Source: Streptomyces sp. NBC_00576 (lineage in GTDB: Bacteria; Actinomycetota; Actinomycetes; Streptomycetales; Streptomycetaceae). Taken from it: 64,000 nucleotides of DNA. Where the stretch lies: positions 6,820,001-6,884,000 of the forward strand of contig NZ_CP107780.1 of the NCBI RefSeq assembly GCF_036345175.1. The letters run 5' to 3'. Made by a program: the position numbers and the translations under genes. Position 1 is the stretch's first letter; the number at the start of each line of letters is the position of its first letter. Shown piece after piece: positions 7,703 through 15,073 of this stretch. The notes beneath the pieces are model-generated. The model was given only the letters and a program-made list of their open reading frames with translations. It searched no databases and was not told the DNA's origin.

Positions 7703-8878
7703 ATGCTGGAAAGGTCAGTGAGCGGACCCAACGTCGGGCGGTGGCCTGTGAGTTCAGGACTTAAGAGCGCGCGGACGGCGCGTGGCTGGTCTCAGGAACG
7801 ACTGGTTCGCGAGATCGAGCAGTACGCCCGACAGCACGTCACCGACGTTGCGACGACCGCGAGTTTGCGGGTGTATGTGTCCGAGTGGGAGAACGGCAAG
7901 CGCACGTTGTCGGACCGCTACGCGGCGATTCTGAGGCAGCTTCTCGGGGTCACCGACAGGGAGCTGAGGGGTGCTTCGCTCGCTCCCGTTCCGACGATGG
8001 CGGACGGGTACGACGAACTGCTGAGCAGGATCGATTCAGCAAGCAGCGTCAGTGAGTCCATGGTGAAGACGTTCAACGACCAGACCGAGATACTGCGCAC
8101 CATGGACCGCCAGATGGGCGCGGCCGGTCTGGTCGACCAGATGACGGGCCATCTCGCCCGCCTGGAAGACGCACTGAACTTCGCGGTTCTTCCCACCACA
8201 CGCCGACCCGTGGCGCTCGCGCTCGCGGGGGCGTCGACCCTGGCCGCATGGCAGGCGATCGACTCGGGGGCGGTCGAACGGGCTTGGCGGCACTACGAAC
8301 TCGCGAAGCGTGCCGCCCGCGACGCTGAGGCTCCGATGTACCTCGCGCACGCGATGGCGGAACAGGCATACGTGTTGTGCGAGGCTGGCCGGCCGTCCCT
8401 CGGTGTCGAGTTGGTACGCGATGCGCAACGCACGGTTGGACAAGCAGGGTCGCCACGTCTCCGGGCATGGCTGTACGCGGCTGAGGCTGAGATGTGTGCT
8501 CACGCGGGAATGCCCGACGACTGCCGACGCGCGCTCGATGCGGCCCTGGCGAGCATCCCGCCCGGCTCCGAGGACCGCGACCCAGACATGTTGAGCATTT
8601 TCCTCAACGGTGCCCACCTCGCTCGGTGGCACGGCAACGTTCTCGCTCTGCTTGGCGACGGCGATGCGGTGACGAGCCTGTACGACGCCTTGGACGTGGT
8701 GGACCCCACCTTCGTGCGAGCGCAGGCCGGCCTCCATAGCGATCTCGCGCAAGCGCACCTCGCGCGAGCCGAGTACGACGACGCACACACCCACCTGCGA
8801 CAGGCACGGCTGTTGGCGAGCCGCACCGGTTCGGTGCGGCAGCGCCGCCGCGTCGACCTACTCAGTGCGCGGCTGTGA
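7703..8878 (+). CDS. XRE-family regulator with TPR-like C-terminus
   Basis: A 391-residue protein (ATG at 7703; GTG at 7718 or 7748 are alternatives). A Cro/C1-type HTH spans about residues 20-85 (LKSARTARGWSQERLVREIE ... YVSEWENGKRTLSDRY). It is followed by a helical region and TPR-like repeats from about 180 (ERAWRHYELAKRAARDAEAP, AYVLCEAGRPSLGVELVRDA, SDLAQAHLARAEYDDAHTHL). This architecture is common for Streptomyces regulators on mobile elements. It is transcribed away from the transfer operon and its 3' end overlaps the convergent GntR-Nudix gene by 17 bp. It probably takes part in switching the element between maintenance and transfer. A TTGACC -35-like box lies at about 7680. Confidence 0.8.
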   Translation: MLERSVSGPNVGRWPVSSGLKSARTARGWSQERLVREIEQYARQHVTDVATTASLRVYVSEWENGKRTLSDRYAAILRQLLGVTDRELRGASLAPVPTMADGYDELLSRIDSASSVSESMVKTFNDQTEILRTMDRQMGAAGLVDQMTGHLARLEDALNFAVLPTTRRPVALALAGASTLAAWQAIDSGAVERAWRHYELAKRAARDAEAPMYLAHAMAEQAYVLCEAGRPSLGVELVRDAQRTVGQAGSPRLRAWLYAAEAEMCAHAGMPDDCRRALDAALASIPPGSEDRDPDMLSIFLNGAHLARWHGNVLALLGDGDAVTSLYDALDVVDPTFVRAQAGLHSDLAQAHLARAEYDDAHTHLRQARLLASRTGSVRQRRRVDLLSARL

Positions 8879-9707
8879 GCCCTTGCTTACCGCGGCTTGC
8901 CAGGATGTGGAGTAGGGCAACGAGGGTGCCGGAACCCATCAGTTCACCGCGTGCCATCAGCCCCGGTACGTCGGCCAGCGGCACCCACTCGATGTGCCCA
9001 GCCTCTTCGAGATCCGTGGGCGAACCGACCTGGTCGGCCCCGTGGGCTACGAAGATCTCGTGCGGCGAGTCGACCATGCCGACCATGGGCTGATAGGTGA
9101 CCACGTGGTCCACTGACTTGGGCCGCCAGCCGGTCTCTTCAACAACCTCCCGGAGTGCCGTGGTCGCGGGGTCCTCCCCTTCGTCCACGATCCCGCCGGG
9201 CAACTCCCAACCCCACTGCTGCGGGACGAACCGGTACCGCCACATCATGAGCACGCGGTCCTGGTCGTCCAGAACGGCGGTGATGGCGACGTGTTGGAGC
9301 TTCACGACGTGATGTTCGAAGCGCTCCACTCCGGGCGGTTCGACGTCCCAGAGTTGGAGTTTGACCCACTGGTTGTCGTAGAGGTCCCGCTCTCCGTGGA
9401 TGCGCCACGGCTCCAGCCCTTCAGGGGGCCTGACGCTCACCGCGCCCGGCACGCGGTACGAACTCCGCCCCCGCACTTCCAACGCGCCCTCTGCTACCAG
9501 TCGTGCCAGCACTTGGCGAAGCGCGGTCCGGCCGATGCCAAGTTGTTCCACAAGCGTTCGCTCTGACGGGAGTTTGTCGCCGGGGGCGTACTCGCCGCCG
9601 GCGAGTCGTGCGCGAAGCGTCTCGTAGACCTTGGCCGTCTTCGGTCCCATTCGCTGAGCACTCTCCGTTCGCAGGTGGTGCAAACCAGCGTAGCGGGCAG
9701 GGGTCAT
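8862..9707 (-). CDS. GntR-Nudix fusion regulator (KorSA/Pra-like)
   Basis: A 281-residue protein. Residues about 23-90 form a GntR winged helix (PGDKLPSERTLVEQLGIGRT ALRQVLARLVAEGALEVRG). Residues about 105-275 form a Nudix hydrolase domain with a perfect box, Gly172-x5-Glu178-x7-REVVEETGW (186-194), so hydrolase activity is expected. In the AICE pSAM2 the repressor KorSA (GntR family) and the activator Pra (Nudix family) are separate proteins; here both activities lie in one chain. The ATG at 9707 is used. The gene faces the XRE gene and their 3' ends overlap. A role as nucleotide-metabolite-sensing regulator of the transfer/replication operon is inferred. Confidence 0.85.
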   Translation of the reverse strand: MTPARYAGLHHLRTESAQRMGPKTAKVYETLRARLAGGEYAPGDKLPSERTLVEQLGIGRTALRQVLARLVAEGALEVRGRSSYRVPGAVSVRPPEGLEPWRIHGERDLYDNQWVKLQLWDVEPPGVERFEHHVVKLQHVAITAVLDDQDRVLMMWRYRFVPQQWGWELPGGIVDEGEDPATTALREVVEETGWRPKSVDHVVTYQPMVGMVDSPHEIFVAHGADQVGSPTDLEEAGHIEWVPLADVPGLMARGELMGSGTLVALLHILASRGKQGLTAAH

Positions 9708-9804
9708 GCAGCCTCCGGTCTTGTCTCGACGGAACCTCAGTGGTCCCGCCAGCTTTCACACGGATTCCGGCCACGCCGTTGAGGGCGCCGTGCGCCGCTC
9801 CGAG

Positions 9805-9850
9805 ACAGCGGTCGCCCCTCTGGCCGAATGGCCAGAGGGGCGACCGCTGT
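9805..9850. terminator. 21-bp perfect hairpin, bidirectional terminator-like
   Basis: A perfect 21-bp inverted repeat (9805-9825 and 9830-9850) with a 4-nt GAAT loop. It lies about 100 bp upstream of the GntR-Nudix start, so it would insulate that gene from leftward transcription or mark the edge of a cassette. No long T-run follows on either strand. Confidence 0.65.
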
Positions 9851-10075
9851 GTTGCTCAGCCGCTACGTTGACCAAGGCCCCTGGTGACATGGCTCCGCCC
9901 AGGCGCCGAGGGCGCCTGCCGACGTCACAACTGTCCTCGCAGACAGCAACAGCGAAAATCAGCCTTGTTTCACGCTTCAACAGACGCTCTGAGAAGTCGT
10001 CTGGCATCTGTCCAGCCCAGACTTCCCCGCCCTTGTAGGCGATGGCGTCCGTCTCACGGCGACTGTGACCTGATG

Positions 10076-10222
10076 TCATTTGGTGCACTTGCGAACGAGT
10101 CGAAACGTAACACCTACCAAGGTCGCGGCAACCGCTGCGAGGATCCACAGGTGTCGCTTCTCCTTACGGCCAGCACGAATGATGTCATCGAGGGGAGGGG
10201 TTTCAGGCACAGGTGCTGTCAT
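10076..10222 (-). CDS. Possible small single-pass membrane protein
   Basis: A 48-residue reading frame (ATG at 10222): MTAPVPETPPLDDIIRAG, a charged KEKRH stretch, then one hydrophobic helix (LWILAAVAATLVGVTF) and a basic tail. The composition is protein-like, but no clear ribosome binding site is seen and the frame could start further upstream. It may be a real small membrane protein or chance. The rest of the gap 9851-10426 shows no gene. Confidence 0.3.
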   Translation of the reverse strand: MTAPVPETPPLDDIIRAGRKEKRHLWILAAVAATLVGVTFRLVRKCTK

Positions 10223-10426
10223 TGCTGTGAAGTGGGCCAATTCGCGAAAGTGACCCTCTCCAGAATTCAGACAATTTTGATCATTTGCCATAAAGGACAC
10301 GATAACCTCCCGTTCCCCCCCCGGTGTGGGTGGCTAATTCAGCTTACTCAACGCGCCCGCGCGCCAGAGGCTCCCTTGACTCACTTATTCCGCCTTGATT
10401 GCATCCGGAAGCGATCAAGCCGAGCT

Positions 10427-10858
10427 ATGACAACCCTTGGGGGAAAAGTGAACCGTCTGGTTGCCCGTACGGCCGCGACGCTTGGAGTGGCTGGAGCCGC
10501 GATTGCCACCACGGTGGCCACCGCGCCCAGCGCCGCTGCCGCAACGTACAACAACGGCTGCGGCTCCGGTTACGTCGTGGTCAACTCAGCGTCCGTTGGC
10601 ACGGTAGGCACGGTCTTCCTCACCTATAACTCGTCGTCCGGCAAGAACTGCGTCGTCACGGTTCGGAACTCTTCAGGCAGTGGCATCGAGATTTGCGAGT
10701 CGATCACCAACGAAAACGGCGCCAGTCAGAGCATGTGCGAGCAGAACAGAACGACGTGGGGAGGCCCCGTCACCATCTCCGCCGCTGGCCAATGCGTCAC
10801 CTGGAGCGGCAGCATCGGAAGTGCAACCGGCGGCAAGACACGCACGAACTGTGGGTGA
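10427..10858 (+). CDS. Secreted SapA-like (spore-associated protein A) protein
   Basis: A 143-residue exported protein (ATG at 10427; GTG at 10448, preceded by GGGGGA, is a good alternative). A signal peptide occupies about residues 1-38, with a hydrophobic core TLGVAGAAIATTVATAPSAA and an AXA-type cleavage site. The mature part starts YNNGCGSGYVVV and contains VFLTYNSSSGKNCVVTVRN and a C-terminal AAGQCVTWSGSIGSA, a pattern I recognise from Streptomyces spore-associated protein A. Six Cys residues in the mature part suggest disulfides. It lies between the regulators and the right att site of the AICE as apparent cargo. Confidence 0.75.
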   Translation: MTTLGGKVNRLVARTAATLGVAGAAIATTVATAPSAAAATYNNGCGSGYVVVNSASVGTVGTVFLTYNSSSGKNCVVTVRNSSGSGIEICESITNENGASQSMCEQNRTTWGGPVTISAAGQCVTWSGSIGSATGGKTRTNCG

Positions 10859-11176
10859 TTTACTCTACCGATGACCATTCACGGCACGGAGCACGCCTAC
10901 CGGACTGGGTAGTCATCGCCGAGTTTCATCCGAGAGATCGCGGCACACTGTGAGCCCACCCCTGCCCACGCACACTCAGTGAGCCATGAGAGGCAGCGCC
11001 GCCCGGCAGGCCTGGCCGTTCAGCCGAGAGTGCATGGGGGAACACTGCTGCCCGAGGCGTATGACGCCGACCGTCTCTCCTCTGCGGACGACGTGCGGAC
11101 GGCCAGAGTCCGTCTCGGTCTGGACTCCTGAGTTTCAGCAGGTCAGTGTGGTTCGCGAGTCACGATCCTGGGTGGA
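10859..11176. other. Gene-free stretch before att site
   Basis: About 320 bp with no supported gene, no strong hairpin and no recognisable 5' half of a tRNA. It separates the SapA-like gene from the tRNA-Tyr 3' fragment. Confidence 0.5.
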
Positions 11177-11228
11177 CTGTAAATCTGCCGGCTCAGCCTA
11201 CCCAGGTTCGAACCCTGGCGCCGCCACA
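11177..11228 (+). repeat. Internal att site: tRNA-Tyr 3' fragment
   Basis: 52 bp identical, except for one base, to 14635-14686. It is the 3' part of a tRNA-Tyr gene: GTA anticodon within CTGTAAATCTG, variable arm, T-arm (CAGGTTCGAACCCTGG) and acceptor CGCCGCCA. The 5' half of the tRNA is absent, so this is an attachment-site copy, not a functional gene. The intact tRNA-Tyr is expected left of the window. It marks the boundary between the large AICE on the left and the small remnant element on the right. Confidence 0.9.
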
Positions 11229-11231
11229 GGA

Positions 11232-11282
11232 AGAGAAACCCCCTCCGACCAGCTTAAATGCCTGGTTGGAGGGGGTTTCTCT
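11232..11282 (+). terminator. Terminator following the tRNA-Tyr fragment
   Basis: A 21-bp stem (11232-11252 with 11262-11282, one G-T wobble) and a 9-nt loop, directly after the tRNA fragment and followed by TTTACC. It would end transcription of the tRNA when the element recombines with an intact 5' half. Confidence 0.85.
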
Positions 11283-11400
11283 TTACCTCTCGCTGTTCGA
11301 TTCGTTGTGGACGGGGCGTGGACGTGTCTCACCTCGTACCGCCCATATCCCACCGTTGATCAGTGCGTGTCCCTCAGGTGTCCCCCGGGGGTGAGCATGG

Positions 11401-12252
11401 TCACTCTGGCTCGTTCCACTCCCGAAAGGCTGCGTCGATCCGGCTGTTCGCACGCTCTCGGGTCTGGTCAAGCACCTTGGCGTACACCTTGTGCAATACC
11501 GCAATGCTGTGCCCGGCACGTCGGGCGCCCTCCATGACGTCCACTCCGGAACTGAGCCAGAACGACACGCCGGCGTGTCGAAGGTCGTAGGGACGGCGGG
11601 CCAGCAGCGAAGGCGTTTCGCTCTCGCTGAGCACGTCCTTCCGAGCCTTGGCCCATACCTCCCCATAGCCGGTCTCCTGTAGCAGACCGTCGCGGTTGGT
11701 TCGGAAGAGCCGGCCATCGGGCGCTGTGCCATGGGAAGCGATGTGCTGCCGAAGTGCGCGGACGAAGTGCGGCGGAATGGGCACCGGACGGGAGTCCTTT
11801 TTGGCGCGGGCCTTGAGATGGCGTGTCTCGTGAGCCGTCCCGTCGTCGGTCCAGTTACGTCCGGCCCGCACGATTCCTTGCCGCAAGGTGAGCATTCCCC
11901 ATCCCGTGTCGGGGAGGTGGCAGTCGTTCACGCGCAGTCCGGCAGCCTCTGCGGGGCGCATGGCCGCGTAGTACAGGCAGCCGAAGAATGCTTCCAGATG
12001 CCGCCCACGCGGGCCCTGCTCGCGCACCCCTGCCAGTAGCGCGCGGACCTGGCGAGGGTTGGCGACGCTCTCGGGATCCACCTCCTCCACCGACTTCGGT
12101 GCGGTCCACTTCACGGCTGAGATCGGGTTGACCGGCATGGAGAAGTACTGCTCTTCCACAGCGAACCCGAGAACGTCACTCAGGCAGGCCCGCTTGCGCT
12201 TCGCGGTACGCGGCGATGCCTCCTTCCCATCCAGTCGTAGAGAAAGGGGTAG
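11401..12252 (-). pseudogene. int: Truncated tyrosine recombinase (AICE integrase remnant)
   Basis: The intact reading frame encodes only the C-terminal part of an AICE/pSAM2-type integrase. Homology-like sequence begins at about 12,240 with RLDGKEASPRTAKRKRACLS and is cut off five codons further upstream by a TGA (12253-12255). The first internal ATG (12159) would give 252 residues. The catalytic domain is complete: Arg in YYAAMRPAEAAGL, HAGVSFWLSSG, RRAGH and the nucleophilic Tyr in KVYAKVL. The N-terminal arm-binding and most of the core-binding domain (about 150-180 residues) are missing and the sequence upstream is unrelated, so it is a 5' deletion. It lies next to the 11177-11228 att copy, the usual place of int, in leftward orientation. 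Confidence 0.85.
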
Positions 12253-12382
12253 TCAGATTGTCAACTCCGAGATCTATACCCTGAATTCTTTGGATATTCA
12301 GCCTGGGGTTATTTCTGGCAGCGTGGGAGTCATCGATTTTGTGGAGTTCGCACTTACGCTCAATCTCTTGGAGAGTGAGATT

Positions 12383-13123
12383 ATGCGATCGATCGCCACT
12401 GGAGAATCAGACCGACCACCAGTCATGCCAATACGAGACGAACTCCTACCGGATGTGGAAACAGTCTTGGACTTCGCCGGACGCGTTTGCGCAGGCGGAG
12501 CGCTGGCCCTAACCGCAATCGCACGGCCACGTGGGCGCGGCCATGACCCTGATTACCTACTCCTAATTCAGGAGCGGTCCGGTAGTGTGCTCAACGCGAA
12601 TCGACGTTTGGCAGTCATCCCAAAGGCGTTCCACGGGCCGATGGCTGACTACGGTGAGGATGCTCGCTTCTCAGCAACAGTCGAGCGAGAGATGGAAGAA
12701 GAACTCTTCGGGCGGACCGATGTGGACTCCACCGCAGGCGAGCAGCTCCACGCCGATCCGATGCACCCCAGTCTCCTGCCTGACCCGATGCGGTGGCTCA
12801 TGGACCGGCAGGGGAGCGATGCGTGGCGGATGGAGTCCACGACTGTAGGGATCAACCTTGTGAGCGGCAACTATGAGTTCGCGAATCTGATCGTTATCGA
12901 TGACGAAGAGTGGTGGGTCAAATATGGGGGACACGTCCGAGCGAACTGGGAATCGAGTGGACTGCATCGATACTCCAGCCTAGACACTGCGCGGCTGGAG
13001 TCGCTGGCGCTCGATTCGCGCTGGAGTAACGAAGGTTTCTTCGCATTTACCCAGGGATGCCGACGGCTTGCCGAGATCGGCGGGCAACGCGTTCGGATTC
13101 CGTCCATCGAATTGGAGTCGTAG
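12383..13123 (+). CDS. Nudix-like protein, unknown function
   Basis: A 246-residue protein from the ATG at 12383 (GGAGAG 7 bp upstream). The same frame is open further upstream to beyond the integrase truncation point, so a GTG at 12323 or a lost 5' end cannot be excluded. The centre reads RLAVIPKAFHGPMADYGEDA and then ATVEREMEEELFGR, resembling a degenerate Nudix box in which REMEEELF replaces RExxEExG. Codon use and GC content are lower than in neighbouring host genes, a sign of recent transfer. A cupin-like gene follows after 3 bp, so the two form a small operon of cargo genes inside the remnant element. Confidence 0.65.
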   Translation: MRSIATGESDRPPVMPIRDELLPDVETVLDFAGRVCAGGALALTAIARPRGRGHDPDYLLLIQERSGSVLNANRRLAVIPKAFHGPMADYGEDARFSATVEREMEEELFGRTDVDSTAGEQLHADPMHPSLLPDPMRWLMDRQGSDAWRMESTTVGINLVSGNYEFANLIVIDDEEWWVKYGGHVRANWESSGLHRYSSLDTARLESLALDSRWSNEGFFAFTQGCRRLAEIGGQRVRIPSIELES

Positions 13124-13126
13124 GGA

Positions 13127-13480
13127 ATGGCTGACAACTGGTATACGGGCAATGCGAACGCCGATGCCGACCAGCATCGTGGCTGGCTTCTCGGGCATTT
13201 CATCGACCCCACCCATAGTGCGGTGCGTCAGACCGGGGCACTGGAAGTGAAGTGGGGTACCCACCCGGCCGGCGAGCAGCGGCCGGAGTGGGTGGCCGAT
13301 GATCAGCGAACCACCGTGCTTCTCCTCGTCAGCGGCAAGTTCCGGCTAGACCTCAGCGTGGGTAGCACCACATTGGAGAAGCAAGGCGACTACGTGGTGT
13401 GGGGGCCCGGCATCGACCACTCATGGCAGGCAGAAGAAGACTCCGTAGTCGTCACCGTGCGCTGGCCGTCCATCGACTGA
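13127..13480 (+). CDS. Cupin-like small protein
   Basis: A 117-residue protein starting 3 bp after the Nudix-like gene. The sequence alternates short beta-prone strands (TTVLLLVSGKFRLDLSV, TLEKQGDYVVWGPGIDHSW, SVVVTVRWP), typical of a single cupin barrel; the G-D-Y-V-x-W-x-P-x-x-D-H element corresponds to cupin motif 2. Relatives in actinobacteria are sometimes mislabelled signal peptidase I, but no peptidase residues are seen. Its tight coupling to the Nudix-like gene implies a joint function, unknown. Confidence 0.65.
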   Translation: MADNWYTGNANADADQHRGWLLGHFIDPTHSAVRQTGALEVKWGTHPAGEQRPEWVADDQRTTVLLLVSGKFRLDLSVGSTTLEKQGDYVVWGPGIDHSWQAEEDSVVVTVRWPSID

Positions 13481-14120
13481 GCCCACCACTGACAGCCCTG
13501 TCTTGCGTGAGGCGCCCTGACAGGAGTGCCGGGGAACAGGCCAGGGCTGTTTCAAGGTCCTGATGATGGGGCGGAGTCGCACGTGACGGTGGTGTGACGC
13601 CTGCAGGCTGGGCCCGTCCTGTACGCAACGAAGCTCCGGTTGGGGCGGGTGACCTCTCAGGGCGCCTGCACTGTCCGGAGCTTCTCTGTGTCGCCAGTCT
13701 GTCACCGTCCGCCTGATCAAATCGCCCTCGCGCCTTTGCGGCGCTGCCGCAAAGGCTGGCCACGCGTACCTCGCAGGTTTACCCATACGTACGCCACAGG
13801 TTTACCCGCACCTCATACCAGCATGGGATGGCAGCGAGCACACGGAATGCCAGGATCTCCCCCCTGAGGCTGGTAAACGAAGAGGGACCAACGGGGTTGC
13901 AACGTGGAACTCGGGGATCTATAGCCGCGTCAATTACCGCCGGGGCGAACCTCGCCATCGGCGCGCTGCGGCTGGCCGACGCAACGGCTAACCGCCGCCG
14001 TAGATGCTACGCAGCACATCAAAACATCTCGTTGCGCAGTGCAGGACAATCCGAACTGAGACTCAGGTCCAGGGCCGGGTCACGCAGCGCGGCGCCGCTA
14101 AAACTCACAGGAGGTACCTC
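13481..14120. other. Gene-free stretch with direct repeats
   Basis: 640 bp without a supported gene. It holds two copies of CAGGTTTACCC (13774-13784 and 13797-13807, 23 bp apart) and an inverted GGTAAAC about 65 bp further on, which could be recombinase/excisionase or regulator sites. It also provides the upstream region of the secreted-protein gene at 14121. Confidence 0.4.
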
Positions 14121-14510
14121 ATGAGAAAGAAAATTGCCGTCTCGCTCGGTGCTGCTGCACTGCTCCTCGCAGCAACCGCATCCCCGGCCAACGCGGCTAA
14201 CGGCAAGCTTTTCGCCGAGGTCTATGCCGGCTCCACACTGGCATGTTACACATCGATAAAGAATTCTGTCGAAAGCAATCCGCACTCAGACGTCAAAGGG
14301 CACTTCTCGGCGTACTCGGGGTTTGGGTGCCAAGGCTGGCTGGAGCGCAAGACCGACGAGTATAACTGGAAGAGGGTCTCAGACTGGTATTTCATCTCGG
14401 ACCCCCAATGGCGGGAAACCGCATGGCACTGGAATGGCGGCAGCGCACAATCTCGGGTCTGTATAGTCCTCACCGCCAATAGCGTGAAGAACTGCTCAAC
14501 GGGCCTTTGA
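14121..14510 (+). CDS. Secreted protein of unknown function in remnant element
   Basis: A 129-residue protein with a strong GGAGG site ending 6 bp before the ATG. A classical signal peptide (MRKKIAVSLGAAALLLAATA, cleavage after SPANA) precedes a mature domain of about 100 residues with four Cys and many Trp/Tyr (GCQGWLERKTDEYNWKRVSD and WYFISDPQWRETAWHWNGG). This resembles small exported Streptomyces proteins, but I cannot name the family. It is the last gene before the outer att site and is therefore part of the remnant element's cargo. GC content is lower than in host genes. Confidence 0.75.
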   Translation: MRKKIAVSLGAAALLLAATASPANAANGKLFAEVYAGSTLACYTSIKNSVESNPHSDVKGHFSAYSGFGCQGWLERKTDEYNWKRVSDWYFISDPQWRETAWHWNGGSAQSRVCIVLTANSVKNCSTGL

Positions 14511-14634
14511 TCGTCGGCTCGGTCAGGGGAACAGGCGAAGCGTGGCTGCGCAGAGAGCGCGATTCCCCCATGCGTCCCCCGGCGGTACTCCAGTCGGGCA
14601 TAACGCCAGGTGAGGGCCTGTGAGGAGCGGCCCG

Positions 14635-14686
14635 CTGTAAATCTGCCAGCTCAGCCTACCCAGGTTCGAACCCTGGCGCCGCCACA
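14635..14686 (+). repeat. Outer att site: tRNA-Tyr 3' fragment
   Basis: A second 52-bp copy of the tRNA-Tyr 3' end (one mismatch to 11177-11228: CCAGC versus CCGGC). Again no 5' half is present. It marks the right end of the whole mobile-element array; chromosomal genes start just after it. Confidence 0.9.
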
Positions 14687-14691
14687 TGGTG

Positions 14692-14737
14692 AGAGACCCT
14701 CTTCTCTCTGCGATTACGCAGAGAGAAGAGGGTCTCT
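14692..14737 (+). terminator. Terminator after outer tRNA-Tyr fragment
   Basis: A perfect 21-bp stem (14692-14712 and 14717-14737) with an ATTA loop, followed by TCGTTG. This is probably the original chromosomal terminator of the tRNA-Tyr gene, displaced by the insertions. Confidence 0.85.
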
Positions 14738-14779
14738 TCGTTGTGGGCGCACGCCGAGGCCATGAGGGAGAGTGACCCC

Positions 14780-15022
14780 ATGTCATCGCTGTCACGGCCG
14801 TCGTTCGTGTCGTCGTCCCGTCGTCGGAGCTGTCCCGAGTGCCGGCGGGAGATCGCTGTCGTCGCCGGGAGGTTCGCGCGGCACGATCCGTCGGGGGCCC
14901 GGGGGAGTGGTGAGCTCGTTTCGTGTCCGGGGTCGCGGAGGCAGGCGGAACTCGGGGCGGCCCAGCCGTCGTTGGACGGGTACGTCCAACCCGAATTCCC
15001 TGGCCAGCTGCCCCTCTTCTAG
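14780..15022 (+). CDS. Small CPxC-motif protein
   Basis: An 80-residue basic protein starting at the ATG at 14780, with GGGAG upstream. It carries one C-x2-C pair (SCPECRREI, about residues 17-25) and a later Cys, reminiscent of a short zinc ribbon, and ends in PGQLPLF. I recognise no defined family. It is the first chromosomal gene after the element array and reads towards the convergent oxidoreductase gene. Confidence 0.6.
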   Translation: MSSLSRPSFVSSSRRRSCPECRREIAVVAGRFARHDPSGARGSGELVSCPGSRRQAELGAAQPSLDGYVQPEFPGQLPLF

Positions 15023-15073
15023 CCCTGCCCGAGCTCCAGGCTCACCCCCGGCCGGTCCCCCGACCGCTTGCCC

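Noticed and set aside
11090..11228. Complete tRNA-Tyr gene
   Set aside because: The D-arm and 5' acceptor half are absent upstream of the anticodon; it is only an att-site fragment.
13640..13867. Small plus-strand gene in the gap before 14121
   Set aside because: No ribosome binding site and Arg/Pro/Cys-rich composition typical of non-coding high-GC frames.
14560..14686. Complete tRNA-Tyr gene at the outer att copy
   Set aside because: Again no 5' half; the preceding bases do not pair with the acceptor 3' strand.
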